Source: Beta vulgaris subsp. vulgaris
Taxonomy: Eukaryota; Streptophyta; Magnoliopsida; Caryophyllales; Amaranthaceae
Direction: 5' to 3'
DNA: 64,000 nt
Assembly (NCBI RefSeq): GCF_026745355.1
Contig: NC_079205.1
Span: 46,493,558 to 46,557,557 of the forward strand
The notes under the pieces are model-generated. The model was not told the DNA's origin. It saw only the letters and a program-made list of their open reading frames with translations, and did not search any database. Every line of letters begins with the position of its first letter. Positions within the stretch are counted from its first letter, which is position 1. Positions 1 to 13,300 of this stretch are shown here, piece by piece. Made by a program: the position numbers and the translations under genes.

Positions 1-71
1 CGCTTAATTCCTTTTTTTTTGAAGCTCAAAGTGTTTAACTGTTTGTATTCCCGTTTTTTTTGGTTTTTTAG

Positions 72-1969
72 GTACTCGGATTTTATTGTGAATGAAGTTG
101 ATTTGGATGGAAATGTTGTACATTTAACTTCACTGAATGTTCCTCCTGAGGTATTTACTTATTTATTTATGTTTAATTTGGGGAGTTCTCTTTGTGTTTT
201 TGTTAATGTATGCTAGATTTTTTATTCTGAAATTTGAGCTTCATCTGATGTTTTTAGTTGGTTGAAAAGAAGGAAGAGAATGTATCTGAGCAATCAGGTA
301 AAAGCTACAAGGAAGAAATTGAATCGTTCAGGTCGCTCGCTGGTGATGTGGATGCTGATCGCCTGAAAGATTTCGTTGAGAAAATTACTTCTGGTGCTGG
401 ACATGATATATCTCCGTTAGTTCTTTCTCCAAGCTCTGACAAAGGTCATCGGACGGTATTGTTTCGAGGCGGTCACTTTCAGCTTTGATATTATGAAATT
501 AGCCTCTTGTTCCTTTAGTTTGTGTATGCTCTATGCTCTATGGCTTTTTATCAAATGACTTCCCTTACTATGTTTACACATTTATCTCTAGAATGCAATT
601 AAAAAGTGTGTTCTTTAGGTTCAAATCAGCTGAGTACATGGCTAATAACTAATAAGTTCAGACAAGTTCAAATAAGTTTACTAATGAGCTCAAATAAGCT
701 AATTAAGTTGATCTCAGTTCTGTTATTTTAAGCTTGTGGACAGTTTAGAATATAGGGGCAACCAGCTTAGGTAAGTTCACTTCAATCACATAAGTTTGAT
801 TAGCTCACTTCAGCTCATACGAGCTTAAGAGCTTTAAGCTTTATTAAGAACTCCTTTTAGCCTCTTAAGAGGCGAGGATGTTAGTTTTGGAAAATTCATG
901 TATTTTGCTCTTTCCTTGGGTTTATATCTGAAGGTCTGAACTTTGTATGGGGAGTAGAGATGTCTAGAAGTAAAATCGACCGAGCTAGAAACTGATCTAC
1001 AATTTACTTAACAAAAAAATGTACATGAGAAACACTTTTATTGACATGTAGCTCAAAATTGATTTGAATGTCTGGATGATGGGAGATTTAGTGGGAAAAA
1101 CCAACCCATTGTGTCTCGTTTCGTCAAGATTTTTGTTTGGTACATTAATTTACTAAAGCAAACATTATGATTTATATTCACTCGAATGAAACAAGCCGTT
1201 TCACATTTCTTTATGGTTCGTTCAATTCCATATCAATTTAGGTAGAGAAGATGCCATATTATAGCCCCTAATACTTGAAGAAAGAAAAGTGATGTTTATC
1301 CATTGGCTCCACCCCACATCGAAAATTAGTTATTCATCATAAAATTTCTAGTATCAAATTGATTCACCTTGTCATTGACCGTTTTTTAGTACCATATTAG
1401 ACTTTAAAGTTGTCCTTTTATGTGTTGAAGTCACCATTTTTAAAAAGGTATCTTTGAGTATTAAGATGTTGGTTTTAATTTCTAGCAACAAAAAAAACTA
1501 ATGCAAACTAGGTCCATATTAGATTTTGTAATTGTTTTTTGGGAGGGGGGATAATACTATGGCGCACCTCCTAGTTAAGTTGTTGTTTGGAATGGCTGTG
1601 GGTCGAAGGTGATCTGAAGAAGTTCATGGATGCTGTTAGTAATGAATTTTGTAATGGTTTGAGTAATCGCTTTCCTCCCACTTCGTTCTTAAGAAGTTCT
1701 CACTCTCCCTTTTCCGGGCAAAAGCTTATGGCATCTTTGTTTGAGATGCTTCAGGCAGTGCACCTCTTCTTCAAGGAGAAACTGAAATTTCTCATAACAG
1801 ACACAATAGATGGTCCCCAAGACTTATCAAAATGCATTCGTGTGAGGCCTAATTCGGCAGGGAATCAGAATAAGGGCAGAAATTGCCGCAAACGGAAAGA
1901 AAGGGATGATAAGCCATTTGATAGTAGAGGTGCTCATGATTGGCCAGAACATCTTGGCAATTTTCTCAG
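72..1969 (+). CDS. PUS7: PUS7 exons 1-3 (N-terminal part in window)
   Basis: Exon 1 (72-150) follows a T-rich tract ending TAG and gives [13 protein letters not shown]..., the conserved start of the TruD fold. Exon 2 (258-455, 66 codons) is a Lys/Glu/Ser-rich plant-type insert ending GHRT. Exon 3 (1755-1969) begins after TTCAG with [20 protein letters not shown], passes a basic stretch ([11 protein letters not shown], a possible nuclear localisation signal) and ends at [10 protein letters not shown]. Its last codon is split AG|G across the 16.4-kb intron 3. Frame also stays open upstream of exon 3 to 1587, but the acceptor at 1753-1754 restores the family alignment, so I start the exon at 1755. 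Confidence 0.88.
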
Positions 1970-4900
1970 GTATTGCATCATTCGTCTTTTGTGTAGTAAT
2001 TTTTATGATATAGTTTACCTGAATTCTTATTTCATTTTTCTTGATGATGTTTCTTGAATTAAATGCTAATTAGTAATTGCAATCTTATATCTTTAATGGG
2101 GATATAGTTTAGTTGCATATTCCATATGTTTTCAATATTTTAAGTATCTAACAACGAAGACCCAAAAGACACGTGCACTTCATACATTACTCTTCAAAAA
2201 ATCATCAAAAAATCCACTCTTTCTTTCTTATCTCTTCCACATCTTTTCACCTCCCTCATTATGACTTGATTTGAATGTGATAATGAAGATTCTCCCCTTG
2301 AGTTCCTCCATCTTCTATCATTCTTTCTGTATCTCGTACTCATCCTTCCTCTTCGCCTTTGGCCCTTTCTCTTATACTAACCCTATTCTTTAGGTTTTTT
2401 AATCATTGACAATTATCGCTAAAGAGTTACCTTTCACAAAGCCATGTGTTCTCAATCACAATTATTGTTACAAAGTTGCTTTCTTAACCCATGTGCTGTC
2501 AATCACTATTGTCATCTCTCTAATGAGCTAAATATCTCCTAGTGTTAGTACTTACTCAATTATTACTCTTTCTTAAATAATTGGAGTTTAAAAACGGTCA
2601 GCGACAGTCGAGATGGTGAACCATAACTGATTGATGGAATATTCCGATGGTATACCATATATCGACAATTTTATATGGAGAAAAAGATATATTAGCTTAT
2701 ATGTATGATTGTTGGAATCATCATTCTCAACATTATCGACAATATCTTCTTTTTTCTAATTTTATTTTACATTTTTTACATATTTTTTATTGTAGAATTT
2801 TGTATCTTATCTTGGCTATCTCCCTTTTTGATTAATCTAATGAAGTAAATTATACTCCTTTTTTGTTGCAATATTTTGACTTTTGTACTATTTTATAACT
2901 TTGACTAAAATTTTTCCCTATTACGTAATTTTTTTTCCAAGAATATAGATGATTAAAGATATATATAGTCAAAGTTGTATGTTGGCCAGGTGACAATTAA
3001 CATATTACCCCTGATAATAGAGCGAGGGATTATTTCTCAAGTGTGTTCTTACTAATATTTCTCAATTGTGGAGTCAAAGTTTTATGTTTTCATTGTATAT
3101 ATTTTCATTTTAAAAACCTAATAAGATGGAAGCATGATTCATACTCCCCCGATCTTGTTGATGTTCCTACTTGAAATCTTGGCAATACTTAGAATTACAT
3201 AAAATGTTATTCTATTATGAAAACTAGATGATAGGCGTGTCGCGCACCTAACAAAAGTAATTTCCTAACTAACTTCCTAACTATGTAGCAGAGCAAGTCA
3301 GGGTCGAATCCACAGTGACAAACAATATCAAACACTAAACATGACATCACAATTAAATTCCTAGTAATCCTATCTACTTATTCCCATAGAGATATTCGTA
3401 CTCTTGATTGAATCAACAAATCCATCTAGATTCAATTCCCATTGAAAACAAGATATAAGGAAGCAATTCAAAATCATCTATCCCTAGTATGATAATGAAA
3501 ATAAGAACAATTCAATCAAGCAAGAATAATTAATCACATAAACTTGGGATTAATGGAGGAATTCATGTATTAATCATCGCTAGGATTCAACTTAACCCTA
3601 GATTATAAAACTACTCACTCATAATTGAAATAACAAAGCAAATAATAAATAAATTAAAAGACATAATAATAATGATATTTGAAGAAATCAAACTTGTAGA
3701 AATCGATGTTCAATAATGGAGTTTTCTCTCCAAAAGCGCTCTAAAAAGTGATACTCTATTCTCTAATAATAAAAAGGTACTCAAAAGTATGTTTTATAAA
3801 ACCTAATATATCGTTTACATAAACTAAAAACAAGATAATTAAAAGTTGCGTATTAACCGAGCAAGCATGCACGGTCAAGCCAAATGTTGCACGAGAGTGC
3901 AGCATCGCGCACGGGCAAGCAGGGAAGTTGCTTGGGCGTGCGCGCGAAACAGAAGGTTTTGGTCGATTTTGTTACAATTCTGCACGGGCAAGCGAGATCT
4001 CGCTTGGGCGTGCGCCTTGGTGCGTGGGCAAGCGAGATCTTGCTTGGGCGTGCACCTTGGAGCGTGGGCAAGCGGACTTGTGCTTGGTCCCACAAAGAGG
4101 ATAATCCTTGTATCGTCATTCCTTCAACTCCAAAAGCACTCAAACTCATCTTCTCGCATCCTAAAATCGCCATCTAGACCATCTACGAACCATATTAGCT
4201 CCTCTTAGTCACAATCGGCCTCAATAACATGAAAATCACATGAAACCCGAAAGTATCTCGAAATAACACAATGGTTCAGAAAAGTGCCAAAATCATGCAA
4301 TTAGACCTAATATGCACTAAAATCTTCATGAAAATGAGACTTAATACCTACCTATATGCAACTAAAAACCGACTTATCAAACTCCATTATTGAACATCGA
4401 TTTCTACAAGTTTGATTTCTTCAAGTAAAGACTAAGTTTTCTTGGTTGTGTAGCTCAGAAATAGCAGATGCCTCAATCATATTCAATGCACAAACAAGTC
4501 AATGCGGTCTCTAAGGAGTATCAATGCAAGTTCTAGAGAATAGTAGTCAAGGAAGAGCATCACACATGAAAAGAAAGACTAAAAAGATGTTAGTCTATTA
4601 GGCTCAAAATAACCTCACTAGGTATATATATTTGGCTAACAAGTAAAGTCAAGTCTCCCTTGGGAGGATCAAACCGTCTTACCACAAACCATTCAAATTA
4701 CAACGAGCAAGGAAAGATCAAAAATAGTTCAGAGTTATTCAAATCATGCTTAGACTTCACATAAAACGAGCATAAAACCAAGCTTAGTGTGTACTATCAG
4801 CAGAGATCGATCCTACATGCAACCTAGAATGCAACTAAATGATGAAACTATGTGCAAAAAGGAAAATAAAAATGCCTAAATGATGAGTATGTACAGATGA

Positions 4901-7340
4901 TGTGGTAAATCCCTCCCCCAAGCTAAATGACACAGTGTCCTCAATGTGCAAGAAGGAAAAACATGCAAGGAGAAAGGATAGAGAAAACTCATGGATGAGG
5001 AGGAGCATCATGCATGGTGTGATCACTGGAGGTGCCCGGCGTCCAGCATTGGGAGATGTGCCATGCGCGAAGATCGCGAAGTAGCTCGGGAACATCACCA
5101 AAGGTGGCTTGGAAAGCCTGGTGCTGAGAAGTCAGCACATCTACAGAGCGCTGCATAGCAGCAACAAAATCAGAGTGAGACTGATGAAGCAGCTGAACCT
5201 GAAGGCTCCCAATATCCCCACGAAGCGCCTCAAGCTGGTGAGCATAGGGGAGGACAGGAGGGTCGTCAGCCTGAGTGGACGACTCGGGAGCATGACTAGG
5301 CTCCCCGCTCTGGTCCCCAAGAGAAATCAGGAGCAAAAAGCCAGTTCTCCGGGTCGTAGATGACTGGGCGCTCCGGGTTTGGAAGGTAGGCATAAGGGCG
5401 TTACCCAACCTTCCAAACATACCCCTCCGTAGTGACCTCAGTGGTAATCCAGCCCATGATTTGGAATGCCTTCAGATCAAGGCGTGTGCTACCTGGGATC
5501 ACCTGCCAAATCAAGACCAAAGGAAGAAGCAATAATTGGATCATACCACCAATAGCAATATCACCACGAGATCGAGTGACCTCATCCAAATGGTCCATAA
5601 GCCACATAGTAGGGTTCAGAAAACTAGCCTCATCCACAAGACACCACACAATGTAAAGCACACGCGAAGTGACAACCCCAGCACTATCGCCCCGGGCAAA
5701 AAATGGTCAATGACAGGAATCGGTGTGCGGTGCGCAGTTGGGGCTAACAACCACAGAGGCCTTAGCACGCTGCGGATAGTAAACTGCCTGACCGGTGATG
5801 AGATTCCAAAAGGCGTTATCGTCATATCGCTCAAAGCGGCCGAAATGGGGGCCGTGAGATCCCTCGGTAGGCCAACCAAAAATAGCATTGAGTTGGTTTC
5901 GGTTTAGGTGGCGAGACTCGTTCATGAGTTGGAAGGTGATGGAACGAGGGTTTTTGGTGTTGGAGCGGACGACCTCTAGTGTAGAGAGGAATTCGAGGGT
6001 GATGCGTTTGTAGGATAGGGCATGCATGTTGAGGAATTGGTGTCAACCTCCAGAGTAGAAAAGTTGTTGAAGGTCACCATCAATGCCTAGTTCAGTGGCT
6101 ATGTTAGGGTCGTAGAAACGAGTGGGGCGGAGGCGACGACCGCTAAGGATACGAAACAGCTCAAGGTGAGCCTCACATGTGAATTGTATTCCTAAGGTGT
6201 CCAAAGGAGGTGGGTTAATGGCGGGTAATGGGGGTGGGTCACGGGCATTGCGGAGGTGGGAAGAGGAAGTGCGTCGGGAGGGGTTCGCTCTAGATGGTCT
6301 AGGAGGCATGATGATCACAAAGAGACAAGCAACAATAGCATAACACAATCACCCAAGGGAAAATCCAACCAAATAATCCACAAGCCAACACAACAAGGTC
6401 TAATATGAAGCAAGAAATCGATAACGTATAGCCAATAAGCAAGTAATCAACCCACAAAGAAATGCCAAACAAAGAGTGCAATGAATTTCAAAGGCGAAAA
6501 ACTAAAACACCAAAAGATGGAGAAAAGAGTGGAAAGATTATACCAAACTTGAGGTGGGTGTCTAATACCCGCAATGAATCTGTTCTTGAGTGCCAAAAAC
6601 CTTTGAAATGCTTGCTTGCTACCCAAATTGCTTCAATTTCGAGCCACAACAAAACCCCCCAATATGATTTCAAGGTTAGGGTTTTCAGAATTTTGGGTGA
6701 AAGAGAGAGGGGAAAAAGAAAGAGGGAAAGGGAAAGAAGGCCGGCGAAAGAGCGGTCGCCGGTGAGAGAGTGACGGTCGGCGAAAAACGCCGGTGAGAGT
6801 GCCGGAAAGTGGGGGGAAAGGTGAGTGGTTGTGAAGGTGTTGGAATGAGAGAGAGAGTTATGAGAAGTGAGGGGGGGGGTTCGAAAATTTTTAGAGGGAT
6901 GAAAGAGATTTCCCGTGAGAAGGGGTTTAAGGAACTGGGCCGTCAGGTCGCACGGCGTGCGGGTTTCTGCACGGGCGTGCAGGCCTGCATAAAATTCGTC
7001 CCAAACAGTCTGTCTCGAGCGCACGGTCGAGGAGAGTTTCGCTCGGGCGTGTTGGCTGTAGCTCGGTCGTGTACCATTTCGCTCGGGCGTGCAGATTTGC
7101 CAAAGAAACTTCCAAACCATCTGTCTCGATGGCACGGTCGAGCGGAAAACTGCTCGGGCGTGCGTGCCTTTGCTCGGTCGTGCGTCTGAGCGCTCGGGCG
7201 TGCACGCTGGACGAAATGCTATCCCTACACGTATGTGTCGACTGCACGACCGAGCGAATTGTCGCTCGGGCGTGTTACCTGCTGGCACACGATTATTAAC
7301 ATTAGTCGAATAAAACTTGTGCTCTCTAGTTTTTTTTTTT

Positions 7341-7372
<32 letters not shown>

Positions 7373-10300
7373 TTTTTAAATTAACTAAAAAGAGAAGAAA
7401 TTGAAAAGAAAAGATAGTAAATTGGGTTGTCTCCCAATAAGCGCTAGTTTTTAAGGTCATTAGCTCGACCTCCTCAGGTATCACGCAGATGAAGGGGTGG
7501 AGAGAATGATGTCAACTCTCTCAGCAATGGGATCTCCAGCTCGGTAATGCTTCAATCTGTGGCCATTTACCTTGAAAGTGCCATCTTGACAGTTCCAAAG
7601 TTCCACCGAACCATAAGGAAAAACCTTACAAACCTTGAATGGACCCGACCACCGCGAACGAAGTTTACCGGGAAATAGCTTCAGACGAGAATTAAAAAGG
7701 AGAACCAAATCCCCTTCCTTGAACTCTCTTCGCTCAATGCCTTTGTCATGCCATCTTTTAGTTTTCTCGTATAGTCTAGAACTCTCATAAGCATCAAGAC
7801 GAAGCTCATCAAGCTCAGTAAGTTGAAGGAGTCTCTTCTCACCCACCGTTTGAGAGTCGAAATTGAGGCTCTTGATAGCCCAGAATGCACGATGCTCTAA
7901 CTCAACTGGAAGATGACATGATTTCCCATAAACAAGACGATAAAGGGCGGTACCTATAGGGGTCTTGAATAAGCCCATAATGCATCATCAAGTTTAGCAG
8001 CCCAATCTTTTCGCGTTCTCGCAACCGTCTTCTCTAAAATAGTTTTGATCTCACGGTTGGAAATCTCCACTTGGCCACTAGTTTCTGGGTGATATGAAAG
8101 TCCCACCCTATGATGCACACCATATTTCTTAAGCATAGCTTCAAATTTATTTTCCAGAAAATGCTTACCTCCATCACTAATCAAAACCCGTGGAATTCCA
8201 AAGCGAGGAAAAATAGTTTTCTCGAAGAATCTACTAACCACACGAGCATCATTAGTGGGAGAAGCAAGAGCCTCCACCCATTTGGAGACATAATCCACAG
8301 GCCACAGCAACCAAAATATACTTGTTCCCATAAGAAGAAGGGAACGGACCCATGAAATCTACACCCCACACATCCAATATATCCACCTCAAGGATAGTGT
8401 TGAGAGGTATCTCATTCCGACGGGAAAGATTTCTCGTCCTTTGACAGCGATAACAGGGATGCACATAATGATGAACATCCTTGAACAAAGTAGGCCAATA
8501 AAATCCACATTGAAGAATTTTCGCTGCAGTTTTATCAGTACTAGCATGGCCTCCACAAGGCAAATCATGACAATAAGATATAATAGGGGATACATTATTT
8601 CCAAGAATACACCTTCTAATCACCCTATCTGCACAAGACTTGTAAAGAAAGGGATCATCCCAAAAGTACCTCCTCACATCCTTAAAGAATTTCTTCTTTT
8701 GTTGAGACGAATAGCCATGAGGGATAGTGTCACTAGCCAAATAGTTAGCTATATCAGCATACCATGGGGTCTCTGCAGTAGCTAGAGCTAGGAGTTGCTC
8801 ATCAGGAAAAGTATTATCAATTGGAAGAGCCTCATCACCTTCATCATCCACGACAATTCGAGAAAGGTGATCTGCAACAACATTTTTAGCGCCTTTCTTA
8901 TCTCGAATCTCCAAGTCAAACTCTTGCAACAACAAGATCCATCTAATCAAGCGAGGCTTAGCATCTTTCTTGCTCATCAAATACTTAAGGGTTGCATGAT
9001 CACTGTGAATTATCACCTTCGACCCCACTAGATAAGATCGAAATTTCTCCATCGCATATACCACTGCTAACAATTCTTTCTCAGTTGTGGCATAGTTCAT
9101 CTGGCCGGATTAAGGGTTTTGCTTGTATAGTAGATGGCATGAAATTTGCCATCCTCCCTCTGACCTAAAACTGCTCCCACTGCATAGTCACTAGCATTGC
9201 ACATAATCTCGAATGGGAGATTCCAGTCAGGCGATTGAATTATAGGAGCAGAAATAAGAGCTGCTTTTAACCTTCGAAAAGCCTCAGTACAAGCATCAGT
9301 AAACTCAAAGGGGACATCTTTGCCTAAAAGCTCAGTTAGAGGTTGAGCAATTTTCGAAAAATCTTTTATAAAGCGGCGGTAAAAGCCCGCATGACCAAGA
9401 AAACTCCTTACTCCTTTGACAGAGTTAGGAGGTGGTAAACGCTCAATGACCTCTATCTTTGCCTTGTCGACTTCAATACCCCGATCAACTCAAACAGGTG
9501 CTATTGGTCCGCTACTCAACTGATCATCATGCCTCCTAGACCATCTAGAGCGAACCCCTCCCGACGCACTTCCTCTTCCCACCTCCGCAATGCCTGTGAC
9601 CCACCCCCATTACCCGCCATTAACCCACCTCCATTGGACACCCGAGTAATACAATTCACATGTGAGGCTCACCTTGAGCGGTTTCGTATCCTTAGCGGTC
9701 GTCGCCTCCGCCCCACTCGTTTCTACGACCCTAACATAGCCACTGAACTAGGCATTGATGGTGACCTTCAACAACTTTTCTACTATGGAGGTTGACACCA
9801 ATTCCTCAACATGCGTGCCCTATCCTACAAACGCATCACCATCGAATTCCTCTCTACACTAGAGGTCGTCCGCTCCAACACCAAAAACCCTCGTTCCATC
9901 ACCTTCCAACTCATGAACGAGTCTCGCCACCTAAACCGAAACGCTATTTTTGGTTGGCCTACTAAGGGATCTCACGGCCCCCATTCCGGCCGCTCTGAGC
10001 GATATGACGATAACGCCTTTTGGAATCTCATCACCGGTCAGGCAGTTTACTATCCGGCCTCTGGGGTTGTTAGCCCCGGCTACGCACCGCACAACGATTC
10101 CTGTCATTGACCATTTTTTCCCGGGGCTATAGTGCTGGGGTTGTCACTTCGCATGAGCTTTACATTGTGTGGTGTCTTGTGGATGAGGTTAGTTTTCTGA
10201 ACCCTACTATGTGGCTTATGGACCCTTTGGATGAGGTCACTCTATCTCGTGGTGATATTGCTATTGGTGGTATGATCTCAATTATTGCTTCTTCGTTTGG

Positions 10301-13300
10301 TCTTGATTTGTTAAGTGATCCCAGGTAGCACACGCCTTGATCTGAAGGCATTCCAAATCATGGGCTGGATTGCCACTGAGGTCACTGCGGAGGGGTATGT
10401 TTGGAAGGTTGGGCAACGCCCTTATGCCTACCTTCCAAACCCGGAGCGCACAGTCATCTACGACTCGGAGAACTGGCTTTTTGCTCCTGATTTCTCTTGA
10501 GTCCCTGCTGACGACCAGAGCGGGGAGCCTAGTCATGCTCCCGAGTCGTCCACTCAGGCTGACGACCCTCCTGTGCTCCCCTATGCTCACCAGCTTGAGG
10601 CGCTTCGTGGGGATATTGGGAGCCTTCAGGTTCAGCTGCTTCATGAGTCTCACTCTGATTTTGTTGCTGCTATGCAGCGTTTCCAAGCCACCTTTGGTGA
10701 TGTTCCCGAGCTACTTCGCGATCTTCGCGCATGGCACATCTCCCAATGCTGGACGCCGGGCAGCTCCAGTGATCACACCATGCATGATGCTCCTCCTCAT
10801 CCATGAGTTTTCTCTATCCCTTCTCCTTAATGTTTTTCCTTCTTGCACATTGAGGACACTGTGTCATTTAGCTTGGGGGAGGGATTTACCACATCATCTG
10901 TACATACTCATCATTTAGGCATTTTTATTTTCCTTTTTGCACATAGTTTCATCATTTAGTTGCATTCTAGGTTGCATGTAGGATCGATCTCTGCTGATAG
11001 TACACACCAAGCTTGGTTCTATGCTCGTTTCTATGTGAAGTCTAAGCATGATTTGAATAACTCTGAACTATTTTTGATCTTTCCTTGCTCGTTGTGATTT
11101 GAATGGTTTGTGGTAAGACGGTTTGATCCTCCCAAGGGAGACTTGACTTTACTTGTTAGCCAAATATATATACCTAGTGAGGTTATTTTGAGCCTAATAT
11201 ACTAACATTTTTTTAGTCTTTCTTGTCATGTGTGATGCTCTTCCTTGACTACTATTCTCTAGAACTTGCATTGATACTCCTTGAGACCTCATTGACTTGT
11301 TTGTGCATTGAATATGATTGAGGCATCTGCTATTTCTGAGCTACACAACCAAGAAAACTTAGTCTTTACTTGTAGAAATCAAACTTGTAGAAATCAATGT
11401 TCAATAATGGAGTTTTCTCTCAAAAGCTCTTTAAAAAGTGATACTCTATTCTCTAATAATAAAAAGGTACTCAAAAGTATGTTTTATAAAACCTAATATA
11501 TCGTTTACATAAACTAAAAAAAAGATAATTAAAAGTCGCGTATTAACCGAGCAGCAGCACGCACGGTCGAGCCAAATGTTGCACGGGCGTGCAGCACCGC
11601 GCACGCGCAAGCAGGAAGTTCCTTGGGCGTGCGCGCGAAACAGAATGTTTTGGTCGATTTTGTTACAATTCTGCACGGGCAAGCGAGATCTCGCTTGGGC
11701 GTGCGCCTTGGTGCGTGGGCAAGCGAGATCTTGCTTGGGCGTGCACCTTGGAGCTTTGGTCCCGCAAAGAGGATAATCCTTGTATCGTCATTCTTTTCCA
11801 AAAGCACTCAAACTCATCTTCTCGCATTCGGAAACCGCCATCTAAACCATCTACGAACCATATTAGCTCCTCTTAGTCACAATCGGCCTCAATAACATGA
11901 AAATCACATGAAACCCGAAAGTATCTCGAAATAACACAATGGTTCAGAAGAGTGCCAAAATCATGCAATTAGACCTAATGTGCACTAAAATCTTCATGAA
12001 AATGAGACTTAATACCTACCTATATGCAACTAAAAACCGACTTATCACTAGACCAACTATAAGAGGGGGTGGGTGAATTGCTATGTTTCTTCGACACAGA
12101 TACGGGTGGTATCCAAGTAGGGATCGGAGGATCCGACACCCTACTCCATAAATTTGGCCGATGTTCCGACACGATCAAGAGAGTGTCTTGACTAAGGGTG
12201 GGAATGAGCCAAGCCTGCTCGCGAACCATTCTAGTTTGGCTCGGTCAAAGCTCGGCTCGAGTGGGATCGACTCGAGTTCGGATCTCAATATATAAATGAG
12301 CCAAGCCCAAGCCGTATATGGCTCGGCTTGAAAGCTCGTCAGCATGCTCGAAAACTTCTTACTTAGGTAATTTTTATGCAAATTATCAAGTGTCCCACAT
12401 TATTCAAAGACAAACAACACCCTTATTTTCCCTTAATTATTGTTTGCCATGTCTAACTTTTCTTGATGAAAGTTATTTATACTTTGACAATATTTGACAA
12501 TTAATAGACCGCACAAATCTTATAAGCTTCTAATAAATAACTTAACAACGCGTCTTGCGTGTGGCCGACCACACGCGAAATTACAGGTGTCGCCGCGCGC
12601 GACACCATGACAACCTGTCAGCTCATTCTCAAATGGTCATATATCACTCGTTTCTCATCAGAATCGAGCTTTTGACCATGCGTTGGAAATCTATCGAGCC
12701 AAATTTTCATCTCTAACTTGAATCTTTAGTGTGCTGTGAGATATGACTTTTTGAAGTTGACCCTTATGCACAAACCCTCATGAACAAATGGAGTTACTCT
12801 TATGAACAGATGGAGTTACTCTTATGACCAAATGGAGTTACTTGTATGAGTATGTGGTTACTTTAAACAATAAAAGGGTGTCACTCCTATAAAGAAATGT
12901 GGTTACTCTTATAAGCAAAATGGAATTACTTATGTGAATAAATAGGGTTACTCATATGATTAAATGAGTTTACTAGTATAAATAAATTGGGTTACTTCTT
13001 ATGAACGAATGAGGTTACTTTTATTAACAAGTGGGGGTTACTTAGTATGAACAATTGGGGTTACTCATACGAATAAAATGGGGTTACTTATGTGAACAAA
13101 ATGAGATTACTCATATGATTAAATAATGTTACTAGTATGAATAAATGGCTTACTCTTGTTGAACGAATGAGGTTACTTGTATTAGTATGAACAATTAGGG
13201 TTACTGATGCGAATAAAATGGGGTTACTTATGTGAACAATATGAGGTTACTCCGATGATTAAATGAGGTTACTGATATGAATAAATAGGGTTACTCTTTA

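Larger units (their letters stand above)
3229..12047 (-). mobile_element. Rearranged Athila-like Ty3 retrotransposon with inverted arms
   Basis: The element is flanked by the 5-bp duplication CTAGA (3224-3228 and 12048-12052). On the - strand it begins TGATAAGTCGG at 12047 and ends CGCCTATCA at 3229, so both outer ends are real LTR ends. From the right it contains a 3'-truncated 5' LTR (12047 to about 11376), an env-like segment in + orientation (9521-11424), a pol fragment in - orientation (9520-7481), a spacer (7480-6318), a second env-like segment in - orientation (6317-4380), and a full LTR (4379-3229). Gag, protease and most of the reverse transcriptase are missing. All coding regions carry frameshifts or stops. 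It lies antisense to PUS7 in intron 3. Confidence 0.85.

Noticed and set aside
1587..1754. In-frame extension of exon 3 to an upstream ATG
   Set aside because: The peptide ([17 protein letters not shown]...) is not part of the TruD family and a good acceptor (TTCAG) at 1750-1754 restores the expected HRT-AVHLFF join.
3846..4208. Overlapping open frames on both strands in the LTR (and the copy at 11529-11895)
   Set aside because: Several frames are open at once because the GC-rich palindromic units lack stops. LTR sequence, not a gene.
6488..7288. 266-codon open frame on the - strand
   Set aside because: It is made of repeated ARPS/HARA-type peptides from the GC-rich hairpin units and A/G-rich DNA; no domain. 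Open by composition.
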